A stretch of 64,000 nt of DNA from Bradyrhizobium sp. CCBAU 53351 (GTDB lineage: Bacteria; Pseudomonadota; Alphaproteobacteria; Rhizobiales; Xanthobacteraceae): assembly GCF_015291745.1 (NCBI RefSeq), contig NZ_CP030059.1:744001-808000 (forward strand), in the 5' to 3' direction. Both the position numbers and the translations under genes were made by a program. The notes below the pieces were generated by a model. It ran no database searches and was not told the DNA's origin. It saw only the letters and a program-made list of their open reading frames with translations. Below, piece after piece: positions 52,542 to 60,494 of the stretch; the first letter of the stretch is position 1; each line of letters opens with the position of its first letter.

Positions 52542-55067
52542 TCAGCCCGCGACGTCGCGCAGATCAGGCAGTAGCGGCGTGGTCGGGTTGACCGGCACGT
52601 TCCAGATCTCCTCGGCGTATTCGCGGATGGTGCGGTCCGAGGAGAACCACGCCATGCGCGCGACGTTGAGGATGGAGGCGCGGGTCCAGGCCGGCGTCAC
52701 CTGCCAGCGTGCGTCGACCGCGCGCTGCGCTTCGTAATAGGAATCGAAATCGGCGCTGACCATGTAATGGTCGAGATAACGCAGCGCATGCGCGATGGAT
52801 TCGAAGCGGCCGGGATCGCCGGGCGAGAATTCGCCGGTGCCGATCGCGTTGATGGCGCGCTGCAGCTTCGGCGAATTGAGGATCACGTCGGAGGCGTCCA
52901 GCCCCTGCTTGCGCCGGATCATCACGTCGCCGGCCTCCATGCCGAAGATCGCGATGTTCTCAGCTCCGACATGGTCGCGGATCTCGATATTGGCGCCGTC
53001 GAGCGTGCCGATGGTGATGGCGCCGTTGAGCGCCAGCTTCATGTTGCCGGTGCCGGAGGCTTCCATGCCCGCGGTCGAGATCTGCTCGGAGAGATCGGCC
53101 GCCGGAATGATCACCTCGGCGAGGCTGACATTGTAGTCGGGCAGGAACACGACCTTGAGCTTGCCGCCGATCGCGGGATCGTTGTTGACGACCTCCGCGA
53201 CGTCGTTGATCAGCTTGATGATCAGCTTGGCGTAGCGGTAGCTCGCCGCCGCCTTGCCGGCGAAGATCTTCACCCGCGGCACCCAATTGCCGTCGGGATT
53301 GTCCTTGATCGCCTGGTACAGCGCGACCGTCTCGATGACGTTGAGCAGCTGGCGCTTGTATTCGTGGATGCGCTTGATCTGCACGTCGAACAGAGCGGTC
53401 GGGTCGACCTTGATGCCGAGCCGCTCGCCGATCAGGCGCGCCAGCGCGGTCTTGTTGTGCAGCTTGACGGTGCGGAACTTCTTCTGGAATTCGACGTCGC
53501 TGGCGCGGGCCTCGATCAGCGAAAGCTGCGAGGGATCGTCGAGCACGGCCTCGCCGCAGGTCTCGCGCAACAGATCCGTCAGCTTCGGGTTCGCCAGCAT
53601 CAGCCAGCGGCGGAAGGTGATGCCGTTGGTCTTGTTGGTGATGCGGCCGGGATAGAGATGGTTGAGGTCGTGGAACACGGTCTCGCGCATCAGGTCCGAA
53701 TGCATCCCCGAGACGCCGTTGATGCGGTGCGAGCCGACGAAGGCGAGCTGGCCCATGCGCACGCGGCGCCCGCTCTTCTCGTCGATCAGCGAGACCGAGG
53801 CGCGGAAGTCGATGTCGCCGGGGCAGCGCGCCTCGGCCAGCGCCAGATGCTGCACGTTGATACGGTAGATGATCTCGAGGTGCCGCGGCAGCAGCCGCTC
53901 GAACAGCTCGACCGGCCAGGTCTCCAGCGCCTCGGGCAGCAGCGTGTGGTTGGTGTAGGACAGCGTGGCGACCGTGATCTTCCAGGCCTCGTCCCAGCGG
54001 AAATTGTGCAGGTCGACGAGGATGCGCATCAGCTCGGTGACGGCAAGGCTCGGATGGGTGTCGTTGAGCTGCACCGCGACCTTGGACGACAGGCTGCGGA
54101 GTTGGCCGTCGGAGGCGAGGTGCCGCTTCACCAGGTCCTGCAGCGAAGCCGAGACGAAGAAATATTCCTGGCGCAGCCGCAGCTCGCGGCCCGCCGGGCT
54201 CTCGTCGTTCGGATAGAGGAATTTGCAGATCGCCTCCGCGCGCGACTGCTCGGCGCTGGCGCTGACATAATCGCCCTTGTTGAAGGCATCGAGCTTCAGC
54301 GGATCGGGCGAGCGCGCCGACCACAGCCGCAGCGCGTTGACGTGCTGGCCGCGCCAGCCGACGATCGGCGTGTCATAGGCAATCGCCTGCACCGTCTCGC
54401 CGGGATGCCAGATCGCGCGGTCGCGGCCCTTGTCGTCGACATGCTCGACGGCGCCGCCGAAATTGATGTCGTAGATCACCTCGGGCCGCTGCAATTCCCA
54501 GGGGTTGCCGAAGCTCAGCCATTCGTCCGGATATTCCTGCTGCCAGCCCTGATTGATGATCTGGCGGAACAGGCCGTAATCGTAGCGGATGCCGTAGCCG
54601 ATCGCGGGGATCGACAGCGTCGCCATGCTCTCCATGAAGCAGGCGGCGAGCCGCCCGAGGCCGCCATTGCCGAGCGCGGCGTCGGGCTCGCATTTGCGCA
54701 GCTCGGGCAGCGAGACGCCGAGATCGCCGAGCGCGACCTCGAAGATCTTGAGGAGGCCCATGTTGTTGAGCGCGTCGCTGAACAGCCGACCGATCAGGAA
54801 TTCGAGCGAGAGATAATAGACGCGCTTGCGGCCGGCGTCGTAGCTGTGCTTCTCCGCGGTGAGCCAGCGATGCACGATGCGGTCGCGCAGCGCGAGCGCC
54901 GCGGCCTGGTACCAGTCGTGCTTGGTTGCCATGCCGGCATCCTTGCCGATGGCAAGCCGCAGCTTCGCCAGGATCACGCCCTTGATCTCGGCCAGCGCGA
55001 GCTCGTCGATGGGCTGCGTGGCAGCGGAAGAACTGGGCTGGAACGATGAATCTTGCAAAGCTGTCAT
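52542..55067 (-). CDS. glgP: Glycogen/starch/alpha-glucan phosphorylase
   Basis: An 841-residue enzyme that releases glucose 1-phosphate from alpha-1,4-glucan. The pyridoxal-phosphate site is EASGTGNMKLALNGAITIGT with the cofactor Lys. The substrate and phosphate residues lie around NGGLGRLAACF and KIHEYKRQLLN (as IKRIHEYKRQLLN). The length is typical of bacterial GlgP. No glgA, glgB, glgC or glgX is adjacent, so it stands outside a glycogen cluster. A short SD-like AGGA precedes the ATG. Confidence 0.96.
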   Translation of the reverse strand: MTALQDSSFQPSSSAATQPIDELALAEIKGVILAKLRLAIGKDAGMATKHDWYQAAALALRDRIVHRWLTAEKHSYDAGRKRVYYLSLEFLIGRLFSDALNNMGLLKIFEVALGDLGVSLPELRKCEPDAALGNGGLGRLAACFMESMATLSIPAIGYGIRYDYGLFRQIINQGWQQEYPDEWLSFGNPWELQRPEVIYDINFGGAVEHVDDKGRDRAIWHPGETVQAIAYDTPIVGWRGQHVNALRLWSARSPDPLKLDAFNKGDYVSASAEQSRAEAICKFLYPNDESPAGRELRLRQEYFFVSASLQDLVKRHLASDGQLRSLSSKVAVQLNDTHPSLAVTELMRILVDLHNFRWDEAWKITVATLSYTNHTLLPEALETWPVELFERLLPRHLEIIYRINVQHLALAEARCPGDIDFRASVSLIDEKSGRRVRMGQLAFVGSHRINGVSGMHSDLMRETVFHDLNHLYPGRITNKTNGITFRRWLMLANPKLTDLLRETCGEAVLDDPSQLSLIEARASDVEFQKKFRTVKLHNKTALARLIGERLGIKVDPTALFDVQIKRIHEYKRQLLNVIETVALYQAIKDNPDGNWVPRVKIFAGKAAASYRYAKLIIKLINDVAEVVNNDPAIGGKLKVVFLPDYNVSLAEVIIPAADLSEQISTAGMEASGTGNMKLALNGAITIGTLDGANIEIRDHVGAENIAIFGMEAGDVMIRRKQGLDASDVILNSPKLQRAINAIGTGEFSPGDPGRFESIAHALRYLDHYMVSADFDSYYEAQRAVDARWQVTPAWTRASILNVARMAWFSSDRTIREYAEEIWNVPVNPTTPLLPDLRDVAG

Positions 55068-55265
55068 TTCCTGGTCGACGAAGCGCTACTCACTCTACGC
55101 ACCCTGCTCCTGGACCGGAACCATCGCTGGCGCGGCCGTGTCCCGCACGGAGGTAAAATTATGCAAGGAACGGGCCGATTTGGGAACCCGGACGAGCACG
55201 GAGAAACCTAAGTTTCCGTGCTAGATTGCCGATCAATTCAGCCATCAGTGTGGAGGAACATCCCC

Positions 55266-55511
55266 ATGAAACTGCTGAAGCGACTGCTGATTGAAATCGC
55301 CGCCGCGGCCCTGCTCGTCATCTGCATCAGCGCCTCCAGTGCCGCATTTGCCGCCGGCAAGCCCGGCCGCAGCGCGGATGGCCTGAGCTGCGGCTTCACC
55401 GTCCCGCAGAATGCCTCGCCCGCGGCGCGCTGCGCCGCCATCAAGCGCCAATGCGGCGGCAAGTTTTACGCGAATGCGTGCGGCGACAGGCTGATGTCCG
55501 CGGTGAATTGA
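55266..55511 (+). CDS. Small secreted protein with four cysteines, 81 residues
   Basis: Not recognised. The N-terminal 31 residues form a signal peptide (LLIEIAAAALLVICISASSAAFA). The mature part is about 50 residues with four cysteines, in LSCGF, ARCAA, RQCGG and NACGD, probably forming two disulfides in the periplasm. GGAGGA lies 7-12 bases before the ATG, which makes it a credible gene despite its size. It is divergent from glgP. Confidence 0.65.
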   Translation: MKLLKRLLIEIAAAALLVICISASSAAFAAGKPGRSADGLSCGFTVPQNASPAARCAAIKRQCGGKFYANACGDRLMSAVN

Positions 55512-55558
55512 GAGCCGGGCGGCAATCGTCGCGGCTTCGAGTCGGCGTCAGGCTGCCT

Positions 55559-56422
55559 TCAAGCCGCCTTGGCCTGCACCGCATCGCAAAATTCGGCAAG
55601 ACGGTCCGCAAGCCGCAGCGTGGCCGGGCTCGCATCGGGCGAAGCCATCAGTGCGACCTCGGTCTTGTCGATCGGCGCAAAACCTTCCTTCGCCGTCAGC
55701 ACGCGGTGGTCGGACTGGATCGACATCTCCGACAAGATGCTGAGGCCCATGCCGGCGGCGACCGCGGCCTGGATGCCTGACAGGCTCGAGGAGGAATAGG
55801 CCATGTGCCAGGCGCGGCCGATGCTTTCCAGCGCGTGGATGGCGCCGGCGCGGTAGAGGCAGCCGGCCGGGAAACCGATCAGCGGCACGGATGCGGCGTG
55901 GACGTCGACCGGATGGCTCTTGCTGGTCACCCAGTGCACCCGCTCCGGCCACACCGCGATGGCGCCGTTCTCGCCGGCGGCGCGCTTGAACAGCGCAAGG
56001 TCGAGCTCGCCGCGCTCGAGATCGCGCGCGAGGTGCTTGCTCTGGTCGGCGCGCACGTCGAGCCGCAGGCCCGGATGCGAGCGCGCGAACGCGCCGAGCA
56101 ATTTGGTCAGCCGGTACGCCGCGAAATCCTCGGGGATGCCGAGCCGGATCGCGCCTTCGCCCTCCGGCTGGCGCAGCACGTCGCGCGCCTCCTCGGCCAG
56201 CGAGAGCAGCCGGCGCGCATAGGACAGCAGCCGCTCGCCGGCCTCGGTCGGGCGCACGTTCTTGCCGTCGCGATGCAGCAGAACCTGGCCGATATCGTCC
56301 TCCAGCCGCTTGATCTGCTGGCTGACCGTCGACTGCGTGCGGTGGACGCGCGCACTGGCGCGGGTAAAGCCGCCGGCCTCGACCACCGAGACGAAACTGC
56401 GTAGCAGCTCGAGATCGAGCAT
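55559..56422 (-). CDS. LysR-family transcriptional regulator
   Basis: A 287-residue regulator. The N-terminal winged helix (1-62) reads LDLELLRSFVSVVEAGGFTRAS and then RTQSTVSQQIKRLE. A linker helix and the periplasmic-binding-protein-like effector domain (about 88-280) follow. The start at 56422 is fixed by GGAGG five bases upstream (the frame opens at 56446). It is divergent from an EamA transporter gene, with 98 bases between starts, the usual arrangement when a LysR protein controls its neighbour. The inducer is unknown. Confidence 0.92.
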   Translation of the reverse strand: MLDLELLRSFVSVVEAGGFTRASARVHRTQSTVSQQIKRLEDDIGQVLLHRDGKNVRPTEAGERLLSYARRLLSLAEEARDVLRQPEGEGAIRLGIPEDFAAYRLTKLLGAFARSHPGLRLDVRADQSKHLARDLERGELDLALFKRAAGENGAIAVWPERVHWVTSKSHPVDVHAASVPLIGFPAGCLYRAGAIHALESIGRAWHMAYSSSSLSGIQAAVAAGMGLSILSEMSIQSDHRVLTAKEGFAPIDKTEVALMASPDASPATLRLADRLAEFCDAVQAKAA

Positions 56423-56427
56423 CACCG

Positions 56428-56432
56428 CCTCC
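56428..56432 (-). promoter_or_regulatory. Ribosome binding site deciding the LysR start
   Basis: On the - strand GGAGG stands five bases before the ATG at 56422, favouring it over the upstream ATG at 56446. Confidence 0.7.
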
Positions 56433-56520
56433 ATTCGAAAATCCACTTATCGGCAGTTAATCATTTAATTTCCAAATGACAAGCGGCCTCCCTAGATCGA
56501 GGGTTCAGGAGAATGCCCTC

Positions 56521-57432
56521 ATGTCGCTCGCCCCCTCGATCTCGGTCCCCAGCCGCCGCTTCAACACGCTGCCGCTCGCCATCGGCCTGTTCTGCCTGCT
56601 CTGGAGCTACGCCTTCGTCGCCGGCAAGATCGGCGTCACCCATTGCCCGCCGCTGATCCTGCTCGCCGCGCGCTTCTCGCTTGCCGGCATCTTGATCCTG
56701 GGTGCAACGCTGATCCGCGGCGAGGCCTGGTCGCTGTCCTGGCGCGATGCGGCGATCTTCGCCGTGCTCGGCATCGCCAACAACGCGCTCTATCTCGGCC
56801 TCGGCTACACCGGCCTGCAATCGGTCTCCGCCGGCCTCGGCGGCCTGATCGTGTCGGCCAATCCGGTCTTCACCGCGGCGCTCGCAGCCTTGCTGCTCGG
56901 CGAAGGCATGACCTGGCGCAAGGCAAGTGGCCTGCTGCTCGGCATCGCCGGCGTGACGCTGATTGTCTGGCATCGCCTGTCGGTCGGCACGGATTCCCTG
57001 CACGGCATCGTGTTCACGCTGGCCTCGCTCGCCTCGATCGTCGCGGGCACCATCCTGTTCAAGCTTCTTGCGCCGAAGGGAAGCTTGTGGATCGGCAACG
57101 GCGTGCAGAACCTCGTCGCCGGCCTCGTGCTGACGCCGGTCGCGCTCACCTTCGCCGATGTCCACGCGATCGATGTCACGCCGGGCCTGATCGGGGCCTT
57201 CGCGTTCCTCGTGCTCGGCGGCTCGATCCTCGCTTACTGGCTCTGGTTCCATCTCCTGAAAGTGTGCGGCGCGACCGCCGCCAGCGCCTATCATTTCCTG
57301 ATGCCGCCGCTCGGCATGCTGTTCGCGTATCTCGTCCTTGGTGAGCATGTCGAAGCGCGCGATCTGCTCGGCATCATTCCGGTCGCGCTCGGCATCTATC
57401 TGGTGACGCGGCCGGCGAAGACCGTCGCATAA
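56521..57432 (+). CDS. EamA/DMT family transporter
   Basis: A 303-residue inner-membrane protein with ten predicted helices in two EamA repeats (first repeat FCLLWSYAFVAGKIGVTHCPP, second ASIVAGTILFKLLAPKG). The start at 56521 follows an AGGAGA site; the frame is open to 56476. It is divergent from a LysR regulator that probably controls it, and is followed after 14 bases by a metallo-beta-lactamase-fold hydrolase, so the pair probably handles one compound: hydrolysis plus export (inference). Confidence 0.9.
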   Translation: MSLAPSISVPSRRFNTLPLAIGLFCLLWSYAFVAGKIGVTHCPPLILLAARFSLAGILILGATLIRGEAWSLSWRDAAIFAVLGIANNALYLGLGYTGLQSVSAGLGGLIVSANPVFTAALAALLLGEGMTWRKASGLLLGIAGVTLIVWHRLSVGTDSLHGIVFTLASLASIVAGTILFKLLAPKGSLWIGNGVQNLVAGLVLTPVALTFADVHAIDVTPGLIGAFAFLVLGGSILAYWLWFHLLKVCGATAASAYHFLMPPLGMLFAYLVLGEHVEARDLLGIIPVALGIYLVTRPAKTVA

Positions 57433-57446
57433 GAGGAGTTTGTCCC

Positions 57447-58220
57447 ATGCCCATTTCCATCACCCTGATCGGCGGCCCCACTGCGCTGATCGAGATCGAC
57501 GGCTTTCGCCTGCTGACCGATCCGACCTTCGATGCGCCCGGCGCCTATCAGCTGCTGCATGTGAAGCTGGAGAAGACCATCGGCCCCGCGTTGAAGCCCG
57601 AAGCGATCGGACCGGTCGATGCCGTGCTGCTCAGCCATGACCAGCATTCGGACAATCTCGACAATTCGGGCCGCGACTATCTCCATAAGGTCAAGCGCGT
57701 GCTGACGACGGAAGCGGGCGCAAAGCGGCTCGGCGGCCATGTCGAGGGCCTTGCGCCCTGGGCGACCTCGCATCTGAAGGATCGCGACGGCAACACGCTG
57801 ACCATCACCGCAACGCCGGCGCGCCATGGCCCGGCCGGCATCGAGCCGCTGTCCGGCGACGTGATCGGCTTCGTGGTGTCCTCGAGCCGCAAGGACACGA
57901 CTTCGGTCTATATCAGCGGCGACACCACCTGGTTCGACGGCGTCGCCGAAGTCGCGCGCCGCTTCAAATGCGGCGTGGTGCTGCCCTTCGCCGGCGCCGC
58001 GCAGACGCGCGGGCCGTTCCATCTCACCATGGACACCAACGACACCATCGAGACCGCGCGCGCCTTTCCCGATGCGATGATCGTGCCCGTGCACACCGAA
58101 GGCTGGGCGCATTTCCGCCAGAACAGCGAGGATCTGCGCAAGACGTTCGACGCGCTCGGATTCGGACCACGGCTGCGCCTGCTGGAGCCGGGCGTGCCGA
58201 CGGTGGTGGAAGCGCCGTAG
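57447..58220 (+). CDS. MBL-fold metal-dependent hydrolase (UlaG-like)
   Basis: A 257-residue enzyme of the metallo-beta-lactamase fold. The metal motif is LSHDQHSDNLD (H-x-x-H-x-D-type variant), followed by the His in TPARHGPAG, the Asp in ISGDTTWF and the last His in VPVHTEGW. This fits UlaG/RomA-like lactonases or phosphodiesterases. A GAGGAG site precedes the ATG, and the gene lies 14 bases after the EamA gene, so one operon under the LysR protein is likely. The substrate is unknown. Confidence 0.85.
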   Translation: MPISITLIGGPTALIEIDGFRLLTDPTFDAPGAYQLLHVKLEKTIGPALKPEAIGPVDAVLLSHDQHSDNLDNSGRDYLHKVKRVLTTEAGAKRLGGHVEGLAPWATSHLKDRDGNTLTITATPARHGPAGIEPLSGDVIGFVVSSSRKDTTSVYISGDTTWFDGVAEVARRFKCGVVLPFAGAAQTRGPFHLTMDTNDTIETARAFPDAMIVPVHTEGWAHFRQNSEDLRKTFDALGFGPRLRLLEPGVPTVVEAP

Positions 58221-58263
58221 CTGCCGCGGCCGTCATTGCGGCCATTCATGCACGAACGCAGGT

Positions 58264-58402
58264 CTCGTGCCCCGGACGCAGCGCAGCGCCTTTTCGGCGG
58301 TGCGCTGCTGAGCCGGGGCCCATGCCTCCGCATTCATCACGGGCTTTCTGGGTCCTGGCTCGCACCGCAACGCAAGAGCGTTGCGCCGCGTCCGGGACAC
58401 GA
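58264..58402. repeat. Palindromic repeat element, about 140 bases
   Basis: The arms TCGTGCCCCGGACGCAGCGC (from 58264) and GCGCCGCGTCCGGGACACGA (to 58402) are inverted copies with a few mismatches; between them GGCGGTGCGCTGCTGAGCC-type and GTTGCG/CGCAAC palindromes are nested. From memory, CCCCGGACGC(A/G)GCGC elements of this kind are frequent between Bradyrhizobium genes. It separates the MBL gene from the convergent TIGR02186 gene. Confidence 0.7.
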
Positions 58403-58453
58403 GAGGAAGGAACGCGATAAACACAACCTCCCTCATTGCAATGACAGCGATCG

Positions 58454-59224
58454 TCAATCCTTCCGAAACACGATCGACGCCATCCAGCCCGTCATCAGCG
58501 CCATCGCGGCTGTGACGAGGCCGTAGATCAACCCGTTCTGCCGGGCGGTGGTGGCGACGAACTGTTCGAAGCCGACCTTGACGATCTCGAACGCGGTCTC
58601 GGTCTTGCCGATGAACGCGCCGTTCGCGAACAGCTTGATCTCGACTTCATAGGTGCCGATCGGCACTTCCGCCGGCAGCGGGATGCCGGTGCGGAACAGG
58701 GTCGGCGTCAGGAACGTGACGGCGCTCCCATCCTCGCGATAGAGCCCGTGCTGGGTGCGCAGGCGGATGAAGGCCGAACGGAACGCGTCGTTCGGCACCA
58801 CGTCGGCATAATCGCCGCCGACCCGCTGCGTCAGCAGCACGTTGTTGAGCCCGATCTGCTGCCGCCGCGCGATCTCGGGCGAGGTGATGGCGTCGAAGGG
58901 GCGGTTGGCGAACAGCGCGAGATAGCTCGGCACCTGCAGGAACTGCCGATAATCGGTGTTGATCCAGATGCCGAAGGTGCGTTCCTTGCGACGCGTCACC
59001 ATGTCGGCGCGCGGGCCCATCACGGTGACGACGAGATCGTAGGACGTGCGATCGGCGGGCGTGGTGGCGTCCTTCTCCACCGAGCCGAACAACACCAGCT
59101 CCTCGCCGGAATAGTTCGGCGTCACCGTGACGCGGTGGTTGGAGACCGACACGATCAGCCGCTCGGCGTGCGCAACCGAGCCGAGCAGCAGGACGAGCAG
59201 GAGGGCGAGCGCCGTGCGCTTCAT
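58454..59224 (-). CDS. TIGR02186-family periplasmic/membrane protein
   Basis: A 256-residue protein with a signal peptide ending at AHA-E (residue 20), a strand-rich periplasmic domain (20-225, with HRVTVTPNYSGEELVLFGSVE and TYEVEIKLFANG) and one C-terminal membrane helix (LIYGLVTAAMALMTGWMASIVF). This layout is that of the alphaproteobacterial family TIGR02186, of unknown function. Its ATG overlaps the stop of the TauE-like gene by 4 bases, a pairing known for this family, so it is probably an accessory subunit of that transporter. Confidence 0.85.
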   Translation of the reverse strand: MKRTALALLLVLLLGSVAHAERLIVSVSNHRVTVTPNYSGEELVLFGSVEKDATTPADRTSYDLVVTVMGPRADMVTRRKERTFGIWINTDYRQFLQVPSYLALFANRPFDAITSPEIARRQQIGLNNVLLTQRVGGDYADVVPNDAFRSAFIRLRTQHGLYREDGSAVTFLTPTLFRTGIPLPAEVPIGTYEVEIKLFANGAFIGKTETAFEIVKVGFEQFVATTARQNGLIYGLVTAAMALMTGWMASIVFRKD

Positions 59225-60138
59225 CCGCTCGCTCCGAGGTCACGGATGGTGAAGAGGTCCGCAGGCTGGATCACCAGCTCGATCGCGAAGCGGATTCCGA
59301 CCGAGAGGATGAGAAGGCCGAGCAGCAGCCGCAGCTGCTCGCCGCGGATCTTCTGGCCGGCGCGGACGCCGAACTGCGCGCCGGTGACGCCGCCGACCAT
59401 CAGGATCAGTGCCAGCACGGCGTCGACGAGGTGATTGGTCACCGCATGCAGCATGGTCGCGAACAGCATGGTGACGAGGGTGAGGACCATTGAGGTCCCG
59501 ATCACCGTCGAGGTCGGCACCCGCAAGAGATAGATCATGATCGGCACCAGGATGAAGCCGCCGCCGATGCCCATGATGGCGCCGATGAAGCCGATCATGA
59601 TGCCGACGACCACCACGGGAATCACCGAGAGATAGATCTTCGAGCGCTTGAACCGCATCTTCAGCGGCAGGCCGTGGATCCAGTTGTGCGTGCGGCGCGG
59701 CGGCAGTGCGCCGCGGCGGGTCCGCATTAGCGCGCGCAGGCCTTCCGAGAACATCAGGCTGCCGACAGTGGTGAGCAGCACGACGTAAGAGAGCGCGATC
59801 ATCAGATCGAGCTGGCCGAGCGCGCGAAGCTGCGTGAAGGTCCATACGCCGAGCGCCGTGCCCGTCACGCCGCCGCATAACAGGACGCTCGCCAACGCCG
59901 GATCGATCGCGCGCCGCCGCCAATAGGACAGCGCGCCGGAAAACGAGGACGCCGCGATGTGGCTGGTGACCGAGGCGACCGCGACCGCGGGCGTGATGCC
60001 GATGAAGATCAGCAGCGGCGTCATCAGGAAGCCGCCGCCGATCCCGAACATGCCCGAGACGAAGCCGACCGCGGCGCCCATCGCCAGCACCAGGAAGACG
60101 TTGACGGGAAGATCGGCGATCGGAAGATAGAGCTGCAT
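59221..60138 (-). CDS. Sulfite exporter TauE/SafE family protein
   Basis: A 305-residue inner-membrane protein with eight or nine predicted helices. Two glycine-rich repeats (GFVSGMFGIGGGFLMTPLLI near the start and GFIGAIMGIGGGFILVPIMI in the second half) are the TauE/SafE hallmark. Family members export sulfite, sulfoacetate or other anions, or take up sulfur compounds. The start at ATG 60138 gives the usual N-terminus. It overlaps the TIGR02186 gene and is probably cotranscribed with it. Confidence 0.9.
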   Translation of the reverse strand: MQLYLPIADLPVNVFLVLAMGAAVGFVSGMFGIGGGFLMTPLLIFIGITPAVAVASVTSHIAASSFSGALSYWRRRAIDPALASVLLCGGVTGTALGVWTFTQLRALGQLDLMIALSYVVLLTTVGSLMFSEGLRALMRTRRGALPPRRTHNWIHGLPLKMRFKRSKIYLSVIPVVVVGIMIGFIGAIMGIGGGFILVPIMIYLLRVPTSTVIGTSMVLTLVTMLFATMLHAVTNHLVDAVLALILMVGGVTGAQFGVRAGQKIRGEQLRLLLGLLILSVGIRFAIELVIQPADLFTIRDLGASG

Positions 60139-60320
60139 CGAAGGACCACGCTCCGGCGAGACGGATCGACTATCGCGGAATGCCCGCCGGACGGTCGGAA
60201 CGATTGCCGCGCCCCTCAATAGCGGAATTTGCTGGCGGGAGGGACCCTAGAAATTCTGGCGTGGTGAATGGCTGCGACGAGTGCGTGTTGAATTGGGCTT
60301 GATCGTTACGGCAGCGGAAG

Positions 60321-60450
60321 TGCGCTCCCTCCCCCGCAAGCGGGAGAGGGTTGGGGAGAGGGTACCTCCGCGGTGGGGCTCCCCAAGAGGAGAGAACCCC
60401 CACCCGCCGCGCTTCGCGCGTCGACCTCCCTCGCAAGCGGGAGAGGTGCA
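60321..60450. repeat. Repeat region with CTCCC-CGCAAGCGGGAG palindromes
   Basis: Within the 356-base gap between the TauE and PodJ-like genes. CTCCCCCGCAAGCGGGAG-like palindromes occur at both ends (60326-60347 and 60424-60447). Between them lie GGGGCTCCCC and GCGCTTCGCGC palindromes. The element type is familiar from Bradyrhizobium intergenic DNA. Nothing else was seen in this gap. Confidence 0.65.
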
Positions 60451-60494
60451 CACCGAGCGCGTGGCTCGTACTGTCCGTCTAAAGCTGTTCGCCT

